Positions 9,413-17,040 of a stretch of DNA of 64,000 bases are shown here, piece by piece. Origin of the DNA: Klebsiella pneumoniae. Lineage in GTDB: Bacteria; Pseudomonadota; Gammaproteobacteria; Eutrophobiales; Eutrophobiaceae. A model generated the notes under the pieces. The model was not told where the DNA came from and searched no databases. It saw nothing but the letters and a program-made list of their open reading frames with translations. The stretch lies in NCBI GenBank assembly GCA_945878555.1, contig CAMDWI010000003.1, positions 1 through 64,000 on the forward strand, in the 5' to 3' direction. Positions within the stretch are counted from its first letter, which is position 1. Each line of letters opens with the position of its first letter. Made by a program: the position numbers and the translations under genes.

Positions 9413-11054
9413 GGTACTTCTCCCTTAGCTTATTTCTTATATGGATGGCTGCCAAGTTTAAAAATATGATGATTAATACCAGTAACAGGGCTGTTGCATA
9501 AACCAGCGGTCTGGCAGCCTCAACATTCGGGCTCTGGAATCCCACATCATAGATATGAAAACCCAGATGCATGAACTTGCGTTCCAGGTGCAGATAGGGG
9601 AAGTTGCCGTCCAGCGGCAGCGAAGGCGCCAGTTTGACCACACCGACGAGCATCAAGGGGGCGACCTCGCCGGCAGCGCGGGCGATAGCCAGAATCAGAC
9701 CGGTCATCATCGCAGAAGCGGTCATCGGCAGTACGGTCCGCATCAGCGTTTCCGCCTTGGTGGCACCAAGCGCCAGACTGCCCTCACGAATTGAGCGCGG
9801 CACACGTGAGAGACCTTCTTCGGTCGAAACGATGACCACCGGCACGGTCAGGATGGCCAGTGTCAATGAAGCCCACAACAGTCCCGGCGTTCCGAACGTT
9901 GGCGATGGCAGCGACTCGGCGTAGAACAGTTCATCAAGGTTGCCACCGATAAAGTAGACAAAAAATCCGAGCCCGAATACACCATAAACAACCGAGGGTA
10001 CTCCGGCCAGGTTATTCACGGCGATACGGATGATACGCACCAGCGTCCCCTGCCGCGCATATTCGCGCAGATACACAGCGGCGATGACGCCAAACGGTGT
10101 CACCATCACCGACATAATCAGCACCATCATTACCGTACCAAAAATGGCCGGGAAGATACCGCCTTCGGTATTGGCCTCGCGCGGCTCGTCGGAGACAAAC
10201 TCCCACAACTTTTCCAGATAAAACCGGACCTTCGCAAACACCGACATGGCATTGGGCTGATAGGCCCTGACAACCTGCGCCAGCGGCAGATCCACCTCGG
10301 TATCATCCGACAGTCTTGCGGTGATGCTGTAACTGCCGAGTTGCGTATACAGCCGTGCCAGCTCTTCGGTATGGCTATTATATTGCTGCTGAAATCCGGC
10401 TTCTGCCAGCTGAATCTCTGCTATATCTTCAGACGCTGCCGGGGCAAGGCGTTTTTCCTGCAGACGCAACTGCTCAATTTCATAATTGATATCGCCTATC
10501 AGATCTTTCTCGATGTGTTCTATCTGTTCATGTAAGGTGCTCGTTTCTCCTATCACCTGCATCAGCTTGTCCCACACCAACGTCGGATCACTGACCTCTA
10601 CCTGGCCGTCCTTGTTGACCGCAACCAGATAACCGTAAAGATTACCCCATTCCCGCCGTTCCACCGCCATTAACTGTTCCGGGTACAGAATGTTCTTCAT
10701 CGCCGGGGCAACTACCCAGCGGAAATCTATGCCGAGATGATCACGATTACCGGTCTTGATCAGGTAGCGTTCGATAAAGTCAGCGTCTTGCGGTATCCGT
10801 GTATCTGTCTCAACCATCCGCGCACGCGGCACGCTTTCATGTTCGACCAGTTCACCGATGATGCGTACGCTTGCACCCATCTCATCCAGATATTCGAACT
10901 CGGCAATAGACTTTGGCCAGAAATGACCCAGCCCCCTGACCGCTATCAGTGTCAGCAGACCCACGACCAGCAAAATGGATACGCTGACCGCACCGGCATT
11001 CAGCCATATCCAGGGCGTTCCGGAATCAAACCAGGATTTTAATCTGCTCGTCAT
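9393..11054 (-). CDS. pstA: phosphate ABC transporter permease PstA (long form)
   Basis: Inner-membrane permease of 553 residues, nearly twice the size of compact PstA. TM1 is near residues 17-40. A periplasmic insertion of about 250 residues follows, including a Glu/Gln-rich coiled-coil stretch ([20 protein letters not shown] and beyond, near 175-235). The usual permease TM bundle starts near 305, with the EAA-type loop [16 protein letters not shown]. The start shares ATGA with the end of pstC. Large insertions of this kind are known in PstA of pseudomonads and related bacteria, so this is a lineage trait and not a fusion artefact. Confidence 0.94.
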   Translation of the reverse strand: MTSRLKSWFDSGTPWIWLNAGAVSVSILLVVGLLTLIAVRGLGHFWPKSIAEFEYLDEMGASVRIIGELVEHESVPRARMVETDTRIPQDADFIERYLIKTGNRDHLGIDFRWVVAPAMKNILYPEQLMAVERREWGNLYGYLVAVNKDGQVEVSDPTLVWDKLMQVIGETSTLHEQIEHIEKDLIGDINYEIEQLRLQEKRLAPAASEDIAEIQLAEAGFQQQYNSHTEELARLYTQLGSYSITARLSDDTEVDLPLAQVVRAYQPNAMSVFAKVRFYLEKLWEFVSDEPREANTEGGIFPAIFGTVMMVLIMSVMVTPFGVIAAVYLREYARQGTLVRIIRIAVNNLAGVPSVVYGVFGLGFFVYFIGGNLDELFYAESLPSPTFGTPGLLWASLTLAILTVPVVIVSTEEGLSRVPRSIREGSLALGATKAETLMRTVLPMTASAMMTGLILAIARAAGEVAPLMLVGVVKLAPSLPLDGNFPYLHLERKFMHLGFHIYDVGFQSPNVEAARPLVYATALLLVLIIIFLNLAAIHIRNKLREKYRASEQH

Positions 11055-13330
11055 AATGAACTGTATTTCTGGCGCAGCCGCTGTCTGACGACTTCAGCCA
11101 CGGTATTAAACATGAAGGTTGCAAGAAACAGGACCAGACCGGCCAGAAACAGGATGCGATAATGGGTACTGCCCAGTTCTGATTCCGGCATCTCGGTAGC
11201 GATATTGGCTGACAGGGCACGGAAACCCTGAAACATGTTCAGATCCATAATTGCGGTGTTACCGGTTGCCATCACCACGATCATGGTCTCACCCACCGCA
11301 CGACCAAGACCAATCATCACGGCCGAGAAAATACCCGGACTGGCAGTCAACAGGATCACACGTGCCATTGTCTGCCAGGGTGTAGCGCCCAGCGCCAGTG
11401 AACCGGTGGTCAGGTGTCTTGGGACGCCGAAAATTGCGTCCTCGCTGATGGAGAATATGGTCGGAATGACAGCAAAGCCGATGGCGATACCGACTACAAA
11501 CGAATTACGCTGATCATAGGTGATGCCCCACTGCTGGCTCATCCACAACGGCAAATTACCGTCAAACAACCACAACTCCAGCGGCTTGCTCGAACTGAAT
11601 ACCATGATAGTTACCAACATAATGACCGGGATCAGGATGATCGCCTCCGATCCGGACGGGACCCTCAGCCGGAAAGACTCCGGCAATCTGCCCCAGACCC
11701 AGGCCGTCAGCAACACGGCCGCAGGGATCATCACAAACATCAGGAACATCGCCGTCAGATAGGCCTCTACCAACGGCGCAAACCACAGTCCCGCCAAAAA
11801 TCCGAGGATCACGGTGGGTAGTGCGGCCATGATTTCGATAGTCGGTTTGACGATGTTACGCATACCTGGCGACATGAAATAGGCTGTATAAATGGCACCC
11901 ATAATCGCGAGGGGTATAGCAAACAACATCGCATAAAACGAGGCCTTCAAAGTGCCAAACGCCAGCGGGGTCAGACTGAATTTCGGTTCAAAATCACTGC
12001 TGGCCGAGGAAGACTGCCAGATATACTCCGGTTGTCCCCGGCTCTCGTACCATACCTTGCCCCACAAGGAACTCCACGATACTTCAGGATGGTTATTTTG
12101 CAGGTCCCAGAACTGCAAGTTCCCACCCTCACCCTCTATCAATAAAGCGTTTGCCCGTGGGGCAACGGCCAGCTTGCCCGCCGGACCTGATTTCACATTT
12201 TCCAGCTTTACCGTGCGGTGTGCAGTGGCATGGTAAATCCCGAGATTTCCGGCGGCATCAAGGGCTAACAGACCTTTGCGAAAATATTCCGGTACCACAC
12301 TGGTTATCGGTGCATCCTGGGATGCGAAATTACGCACATTTTGCAAGGTATAATTATTGTCAGCGTCGCGAACCGGGAACCATTGCGATATCGTCCCGTC
12401 GGTTTTCCCTACAACTAGTGATATACCACCACTCAGAAATTCGAGTGCCGTAATACTGTCGTTGTCATTGGATAACCTGACCCGTTCCAGTAACAGTGGC
12501 TCAGACTTGTCACTGATATCGTACGAATACAACCAGCCCCTGTCGTCAGCGAAATAGAGTTCACGTTGTTCAACGTCTATCACCAGATGGGTAATGCTGG
12601 TATTGAAATTAATCGGTATCTCGGTTTCGGTCCGGTTAAGGGTCTCACCTTCACCCAGAAATCCCGACTGTAATTCCAGATTGACCAGCAACAGCCTGTT
12701 ATCTTCGGTCACGGCGGCAACAGTTGTTTGTGTGGTATCGGTCTGTCCCGCCACCAGGACCAGTGGCTTGCGGGACTGGTCGAGACTGACAGGTTTGCCG
12801 TCGAACAGGCTGTATACCGCCGGCGTGATCAGTCTTTTATCATCAGGGTAGGTGACAGTATATTGATGCCCGCGCAATAACACCGTCCCGTTATCCATAC
12901 CAAAAACCAGCAGATGCTGCGCCGGGTCTCCAGCCGCAAACGAACGGATGCTGCGGCGCTTGTCGGTCAAGATGGCTTCCGTTTTGATAATCTCGCCATT
13001 TGTCGTGTGAAAGAAAAACAGACTACCCTGGCTGGTTACACGCATGCCAACTTCGTGCTGTTCTTCCAGTGAATAGTAGAGTGTTTCCTGGTCCGTACCA
13101 CCGGGGACAGTGTATGCGGCCAGTTGTTCCATGCGCGCCGGCAGGAACAAGGGAATGACCACCCAGATCAGATAGAGGGCAATCATCACAATCGCGCCTA
13201 TCACACTGATACCACCGATCGCCATCAGATAACGAATGACCACATCCTTGACCATGCGGTAACTACGATATCGCTTCGCGGCGGCATCGTTGAAGTCGGG
13301 CAAAAAAGATTCGGTTTTACTTACTGACAT
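11051..13330 (-). CDS. pstC: phosphate ABC transporter permease PstC with periplasmic beta-propeller-like insertion
   Basis: Permease of 759 residues, against about 300 in compact PstC. TM1 (near 33-58) is followed by about 400 residues with repeating WD-like strands (LLVFGMDNGTVLLRG, LYFADDRGWLYSYDIS, ISLVVGKTDGTISQWFP, LLIEGEGGNLQFWDLQ). This suggests a periplasmic beta-propeller. The membrane permease domain starts near 455, with the loop LGATPWQTMARVILL. The ATG at 13330 has no convincing Shine-Dalgarno sequence. A PhoB site at 13342-13370 with a -10-like TAGACT (13342-13337) would place the transcription start on or next to this ATG. An ATG at 13255 is the alternative start. Confidence 0.94.
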   Translation of the reverse strand: MSVSKTESFLPDFNDAAAKRYRSYRMVKDVVIRYLMAIGGISVIGAIVMIALYLIWVVIPLFLPARMEQLAAYTVPGGTDQETLYYSLEEQHEVGMRVTSQGSLFFFHTTNGEIIKTEAILTDKRRSIRSFAAGDPAQHLLVFGMDNGTVLLRGHQYTVTYPDDKRLITPAVYSLFDGKPVSLDQSRKPLVLVAGQTDTTQTTVAAVTEDNRLLLVNLELQSGFLGEGETLNRTETEIPINFNTSITHLVIDVEQRELYFADDRGWLYSYDISDKSEPLLLERVRLSNDNDSITALEFLSGGISLVVGKTDGTISQWFPVRDADNNYTLQNVRNFASQDAPITSVVPEYFRKGLLALDAAGNLGIYHATAHRTVKLENVKSGPAGKLAVAPRANALLIEGEGGNLQFWDLQNNHPEVSWSSLWGKVWYESRGQPEYIWQSSSASSDFEPKFSLTPLAFGTLKASFYAMLFAIPLAIMGAIYTAYFMSPGMRNIVKPTIEIMAALPTVILGFLAGLWFAPLVEAYLTAMFLMFVMIPAAVLLTAWVWGRLPESFRLRVPSGSEAIILIPVIMLVTIMVFSSSKPLELWLFDGNLPLWMSQQWGITYDQRNSFVVGIAIGFAVIPTIFSISEDAIFGVPRHLTTGSLALGATPWQTMARVILLTASPGIFSAVMIGLGRAVGETMIVVMATGNTAIMDLNMFQGFRALSANIATEMPESELGSTHYRILFLAGLVLFLATFMFNTVAEVVRQRLRQKYSSL

Positions 13331-13341
13331 CGTGCAAGTCT

Positions 13342-13370
13342 ATGTCTGGATAATGACACAAGTGTTACAT
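13342..13370 (-). promoter_or_regulatory. PHO box candidate upstream of pstC
   Basis: On the minus strand, heptamers ATGTAAC (13370-13364) and GTGTCAT (13359-13353) start 11 bases apart, with a weaker third repeat CAGACAT (13348-13342). A -10-like TAGACT begins exactly 10 bases after GTGTCAT. The spacing matches PhoB-activated promoters, where the box replaces the -35 element. The predicted transcript would begin at about base 13330, the A of the pstC ATG. Confidence 0.6.
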
Positions 13371-13590
13371 AAGCCGGTATTCGGGAAAATATACTGTCTG
13401 TCTGCACCGTTGTTTACTCCCCAGTCAGTTCAGGACTCCAGGTCGACGGATTGCCGGGAACAGTTGTCCGTAGTTAATCCAGGCTGGTGTTGGTTACTTA
13501 TCATGCCGGTCACACTGCGCGAGACCGGGATCCTCCAGGATGGCTCATGTCTTACAGGGTAAGATTCTTGTCCGTATTTTACCGGAAAAA
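13371..13590. other. intergenic stretch without recognised gene
   Basis: This is the middle of the 393-base gap between divergent pstC and the TPR gene. An open frame that crosses it on the plus strand overlaps the pstC start and has no family resemblance. I see no tRNA, small-RNA hallmark or convincing terminator. The PhoB-type repeats lie at both ends, at 13342-13370 and 13591-13661. Confidence 0.5.
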
Positions 13591-13661
13591 CTGTCATAAA
13601 AGTTTAACAATACTTTTCTGTACAAGTAATATAATTGTCACATCTGTAATAAAACTGTAAC
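13591..13661 (+). promoter_or_regulatory. two PHO boxes upstream of the TPR gene
   Basis: Box 1 is CTGTCAT (13591-13597), AAAA, GTTTAAC (13602-13608). Box 2 is CTGTAAT (13644-13650), AAAA, CTGTAAC (13655-13661), a near-consensus 7-4-7 PhoB site. A perfect -10 hexamer TATAAT lies at 13630-13635. That is 10 bases past the position where a third, degenerate repeat of box 1 (13613-13619) would end. The gene start is at 13724. Both boxes point toward the TPR gene. Confidence 0.78.
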
Positions 13662-13723
13662 AAAAGTGTGTTTCGAAAGTTCCTGTCTGTTTTTATTGTT
13701 ACTTTTTGATGGAGGGTGATGTC

Positions 13724-14074
13724 ATGAAATTTCAAACTGTTGTTTTTGTTATGTTACTGGGCCTGGCCGGGTATTCCTCAGTCGGCTACAGTGAGGAAAG
13801 TGAGTCCTATCAGGCTGATGCCATTGCCAGCGGGAAATACGCTGATGCTGAACAGGGTCTGCTTACGATACTGAAAAATAATCCGGATGACCCGTATGCC
13901 TTGCTTAATCTCGCCTATGTTTACCAGAAGTCAGGCGATGCCATGAAAGCCCAGCAAGTATACCAGCGCATTCTCGATATGAAAAACAACCCGTACGCCG
14001 AGCTGACATCGGGCAAACCGGAGCCGGTAAAAAACATCGCCCGCCGTGGTATTGCCAGCCTGGAATCCCGTTAA
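13724..14074 (+). CDS. small exported TPR protein, probable Pho-regulon member
   Basis: Protein of 116 residues. The ATG at 13724 follows a GGAGG ribosome-binding site by 8 bases, and the frame extends a few codons upstream without support. An N-terminal signal peptide (KFQTVVFVMLLGLAGYSSVGYS) precedes a tetratricopeptide unit around residues 30-85 (GKYADAEQGLLTILKNNP, DPYALLNLAYVYQKSGDAM). It is therefore a small periplasmic helical-repeat adaptor. It stands alone, divergent from pstC, behind two PhoB-type boxes, so it is probably made under phosphate starvation. The binding partner is unknown. The secreted lipoprotein or the Pst proteins are possibilities, but nothing in the sequence decides. 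Confidence 0.8.
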   Translation: MKFQTVVFVMLLGLAGYSSVGYSEESESYQADAIASGKYADAEQGLLTILKNNPDDPYALLNLAYVYQKSGDAMKAQQVYQRILDMKNNPYAELTSGKPEPVKNIARRGIASLESR

Positions 14075-14095
14075 ACCAGCCGGTTTACTCCAGAT

Positions 14096-14536
14096 TTACT
14101 CAATTTCCGCCGTACATGTGGTCAGGGCGCTCGCTGTAGCGCTCGACCACAGCAGTTCTCCCGAGTTGTCCTGATTCAGTACAAACAGGAAATGTTCGAC
14201 CCCTGAATCCGATTCGAGTACCAGATGTACCGGATTACCGTTGCCCTGAACCTGGGTCAATTTTCCATTTGCAGAGACCGAATCCGCACCAGCAAGCAGA
14301 TCATAGTGATCACTACCGTCCAGTCGGACCAGGACTATCCGACTCGATACTGCATAAGAAGAACGGACGGGATCAAGACTGACATACTGATGTCTGTCGT
14401 AGAATTCCACGGGCATCTCACATCGGGTAACAATCCCGCTTCCAGGCAGGACTGACGGGTTAGATGCGGGAATCGCAGCAGAGACCAGACCTGCGAATGA
14501 CAGTAACAAGGTGAATATCAGTGGGTAGATGTGCAT
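14096..14536 (-). CDS. small secreted protein of unknown function
   Basis: Hypothetical protein of 146 residues. A signal peptide (MHIYPLIFTLLLSFAGLVSA) is followed by a mainly beta-strand sequence with two cysteines (TRCEMPVEFYDRHQYV and LTTCTAEIE), which could form a disulfide in the periplasm. I do not recognise the family. It converges with the TPR gene (21-base gap) and is transcribed away from the lipoprotein and TonB-receptor genes, downstream of their terminator. A PhoB-like 7-4-7 site lies 45 bases before its ATG, so it is probably phosphate-controlled like its neighbours. Confidence 0.7.
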   Translation of the reverse strand: MHIYPLIFTLLLSFAGLVSAAIPASNPSVLPGSGIVTRCEMPVEFYDRHQYVSLDPVRSSYAVSSRIVLVRLDGSDHYDLLAGADSVSANGKLTQVQGNGNPVHLVLESDSGVEHFLFVLNQDNSGELLWSSATASALTTCTAEIE

Positions 14537-14580
14537 GGTTGCTCTTTCTGTACGTGCGCATGTAACTTTACGTACTGTTT

Positions 14581-14598
14581 ATTACAATAATATTACAC
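14581..14598 (-). promoter_or_regulatory. PHO box candidate upstream of the small secreted protein
   Basis: On the minus strand, GTGTAAT (14598-14592), ATTA, TTGTAAT (14587-14581). A -10-like TAAAGT (14570-14565) begins 10 bases further on, the same geometry as at the other PhoB-type sites in the window. The site is AT-rich, so chance similarity is a real alternative. Confidence 0.55.
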
Positions 14599-14632
14599 AC
14601 ACAGATTTGATCTATCAGTATATCCGGAAACG

Positions 14633-14661
14633 AAAAAAAGGGTGGCCGTGAAGCACCACCC
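14633..14661 (-). terminator. rho-independent terminator of the receptor/lipoprotein transcript
   Basis: On the minus strand the stem GGGTGG/CCACCC (14661-14640, 10-base loop) runs into seven T residues. A second hairpin with a perfect 10-base stem (CAGCCATCGC pairing with GCGATGGCTG, 14675-14706) lies just before it in the 3' untranslated region. Confidence 0.8.
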
Positions 14662-14722
14662 CTTTCAGGAACAACAGCCATCGCATCCTGTCAGCCGCGA
14701 TGGCTGTAATACAGTGTACCGC

Positions 14723-16933
14723 CTACTGCTGGATTTCTGCCTGTAACGGATGGAAGTTATTGCCAGGCAGCTTCCCGTCTACATTGGCATGGATATAGGT
14801 CCAGCCATCCCAGAACGGCCCACCACCGGTACCGTTATTTTTCGGGTTCAAATCCGGGTTGCCGGAGGACGGGTCAACCGCACCAAAATAGTTTCCAACA
14901 GTATTACCATTTACTCCGGCAGGGGGTGCAACGCTATTGTCCGGCGCGACGCCCGGGTTGATTGCGAACGTGGTCGGATTGATGTCACCGGTAAACAAGG
15001 TGAAGTCACGGCGACTGGCCGCCACCGGGGAACCGGACTCATCATTACCACCATTCATGAAGGTGGACTGGAATGCGTCGTCACCGGAGGCAGACTGGAT
15101 ACCAAAGCCCCAGGTACCCGCATCCCCGTTCGCACATTTGACCGCGACATCGCGGAATGCGGTATTGATATCTATCTGTGAATCAATATCGAAACAGCCA
15201 CGGGTGAATTTACCAGTGCCAGCAGGGGCTATCGTGTTATCTATGAATGCAGATCGCCACATCGCACCACCAAAACCGACCGTCCACAAACCACCCACTG
15301 TCGAATTTGAACTGCCCTGGTTACCAAGTATGGTCACATTGACAAAATTCGGGCGACTTACCGGCAAGGCATCGTTACCCGGTCCGGCGTTGTCTGCCTC
15401 TATTCCCCGGTCACCGTTGGCCGCACCCATAATGACCAGTGCGTTTTGTACCGTACCGACATATCCCTCGTCCATGTCGAGACCATCATCATCGGCCCCG
15501 TTGATTACTACATTCGAGGCGCTGGCTTCACCACCGAACCATTCGATGCCGTCGTCCTCAGAACCCAGTACTTGCAGGTAGTTGATGCGCGTGCCTGAAC
15601 CGGCGGCCTCAATTGTCAGGCCCTGTACTTCCTGGTTTGGCCGAAAGCCGAGTCCGGACTCGGCGATGATCACATATTCGATCGTACCGCTATTATCGTT
15701 GTTGGTGTTACAACCAAAGAAACGGGTCACACCATCTGGTGCAGCCTCGGTCGCGATCTGTCCGCCCGAACAATTATTATTGACACCTCTGCCACTCAGC
15801 ACCAGGCCGGCCCACTGGCCGCGACCGGTCAGGTCCGCCGGATCGTCTGTGATCTGCAGTATGGTACCGGTACCGGTTGCGGTGACCGCCGCCATGATTA
15901 TCGGCAAGTCCGGTGTACCCACTGCATTGATGCGTGAACCGCGGGTAATCACCAGGCCAGTCTGTAATCCGTCATAGCCGAAAATCTGGGTGCCCGGTTC
16001 TATCGTCAACACGGCATTATTATTACCTGTCGGTCCACCACTGATATCACCATCACCCACATTGATCGCATTTTGCAACACATAGATATGATTATTGGTC
16101 AACGTTACGTCGTCGGTAATGTTCGCGGTCAGTACACAGACCGGGAACTGTTGACCGAAGATCGGCTCTTTCGTTGATGCCAGCGTACCGACCGGACAGT
16201 TACCCGTCGCAGCAGCGGTGATGGTACTGCCGGTACCGGTGCCAGCACCACCGGTCGCCTGGTTTACTGCGACCAGCAGTTCAGCCTGGGCCGCGACCGC
16301 ACTGACCAGATTACCCTCGGCACGGGGAGCGGTATTGCCTGCGGTCATTTCATCAATCAGACCTCCAAACAACGTATCAAAATTGGTGCCGCTGACGAGC
16401 GTCGCCTGCAGGTTGTCCCTGACCGTCTGGCCCAGACCGTTGATTGCGTTCAATGTAGTCGTTGTTATGGTGATCCCGTTTGCCGTATTTCCATCGCCGT
16501 CCAGTGACTGCAGGAAGCGGGCAATACGCACGGCCCGTGCGTTGGACGGGTCAGCAGTGGCGCCGGCCAGTTCTGACGGGGTCACGATCTTGCCATTGGT
16601 CACCGCGCCGTTAGTGCTACCCAGTGAAATACCGCCGATGGAAAATGATACTGTGTCACCCTGGGCAACAGTAAAACCGCCAGGCGTACCGTTAGCTCCG
16701 GTCAGGCCAGTGGTGTTTGAAGGGGTGCCGGTAAAGGTAATACCGTTGACTGCAGCATCGACGAATGTACCGGACACCATGGTCGTGGTCGTAGTCGTCG
16801 TGGTTCCAACCGTATCCGCACCGACAATAATATCACCGGTGTTGGGGCCACCACTGCCGCCACCACAGGCGGTGAGCGCAAGGCTGAACAAGCCTGTCAT
16901 GAGCATCCTGTTTTTTGAGTTGAACATCATCAT
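14723..16933 (-). CDS. large secreted lipoprotein, beta-helix-like, paired with TonB receptor
   Basis: Protein of 736 residues with a lipobox (LALTACGGG, lipidated Cys near residue 23) and a Thr-rich linker (eight consecutive Thr, near 44-51). An N-terminal beta domain (VDAAVNGITFTGTPSNTTGL, VSFSIGGISLG) is followed by a long Gly/Asn/Asp-rich region. There, strands repeat with IEPGTQIFG, DDGIEWFGGEASASNVVI and GADDDGLDMDEGY, which resembles a right-handed parallel beta-helix with possible calcium sites. It is downstream of the TonB receptor (107 bases), probably in one transcript, and next to a type II secretion operon. The family is widespread but uncharacterised. A role in phosphate scavenging similar to Caulobacter ElpS is inference from position and PhoB sites. 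Confidence 0.8.
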   Translation of the reverse strand: MMMFNSKNRMLMTGLFSLALTACGGGSGGPNTGDIIVGADTVGTTTTTTTTMVSGTFVDAAVNGITFTGTPSNTTGLTGANGTPGGFTVAQGDTVSFSIGGISLGSTNGAVTNGKIVTPSELAGATADPSNARAVRIARFLQSLDGDGNTANGITITTTTLNAINGLGQTVRDNLQATLVSGTNFDTLFGGLIDEMTAGNTAPRAEGNLVSAVAAQAELLVAVNQATGGAGTGTGSTITAAATGNCPVGTLASTKEPIFGQQFPVCVLTANITDDVTLTNNHIYVLQNAINVGDGDISGGPTGNNNAVLTIEPGTQIFGYDGLQTGLVITRGSRINAVGTPDLPIIMAAVTATGTGTILQITDDPADLTGRGQWAGLVLSGRGVNNNCSGGQIATEAAPDGVTRFFGCNTNNDNSGTIEYVIIAESGLGFRPNQEVQGLTIEAAGSGTRINYLQVLGSEDDGIEWFGGEASASNVVINGADDDGLDMDEGYVGTVQNALVIMGAANGDRGIEADNAGPGNDALPVSRPNFVNVTILGNQGSSNSTVGGLWTVGFGGAMWRSAFIDNTIAPAGTGKFTRGCFDIDSQIDINTAFRDVAVKCANGDAGTWGFGIQSASGDDAFQSTFMNGGNDESGSPVAASRRDFTLFTGDINPTTFAINPGVAPDNSVAPPAGVNGNTVGNYFGAVDPSSGNPDLNPKNNGTGGGPFWDGWTYIHANVDGKLPGNNFHPLQAEIQQ

Positions 16934-16975
16934 TGCTGTTTGACTCCTCTTTATATATTTACATTTCGTCTGTCT

Positions 16976-17003
16976 GGATAACCGCGTACCTTACGCGTTA
17001 TCC
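16976..17003 (-). promoter_or_regulatory. hairpin between receptor and lipoprotein genes
   Basis: Inverted repeat GGATAA plus CGCGTA pairing with TACGCG plus TTATCC, with one bulged base and a 3-base loop, in the 107-base gap between the TonB receptor stop and the lipoprotein start. It has no T-tract, so it looks more like an mRNA processing or stabilising structure than a terminator. It could let the lipoprotein mRNA accumulate above the receptor mRNA. Confidence 0.45.
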
Positions 17004-17040
17004 ATGAATTTCTTGTTACCGGAATATGACCAATCTGTGT

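Noticed and set aside
13290-13562. Open frame in the pstC-TPR intergenic region
   Set aside because: Overlaps the pstC start and the PhoB site, and its product has no recognisable feature.
14675-14706. Second hairpin near the lipoprotein stop as a separate small-RNA gene
   Set aside because: It lies in the 3' untranslated region next to the terminator and has no promoter of its own; read as part of the transcript end.
16218-16943. Long open frame antisense to the lipoprotein gene (241 codons)
   Set aside because: Low-complexity Val/Pro-rich product caused by the Gly/Thr-rich lipoprotein sequence; no ribosome site.
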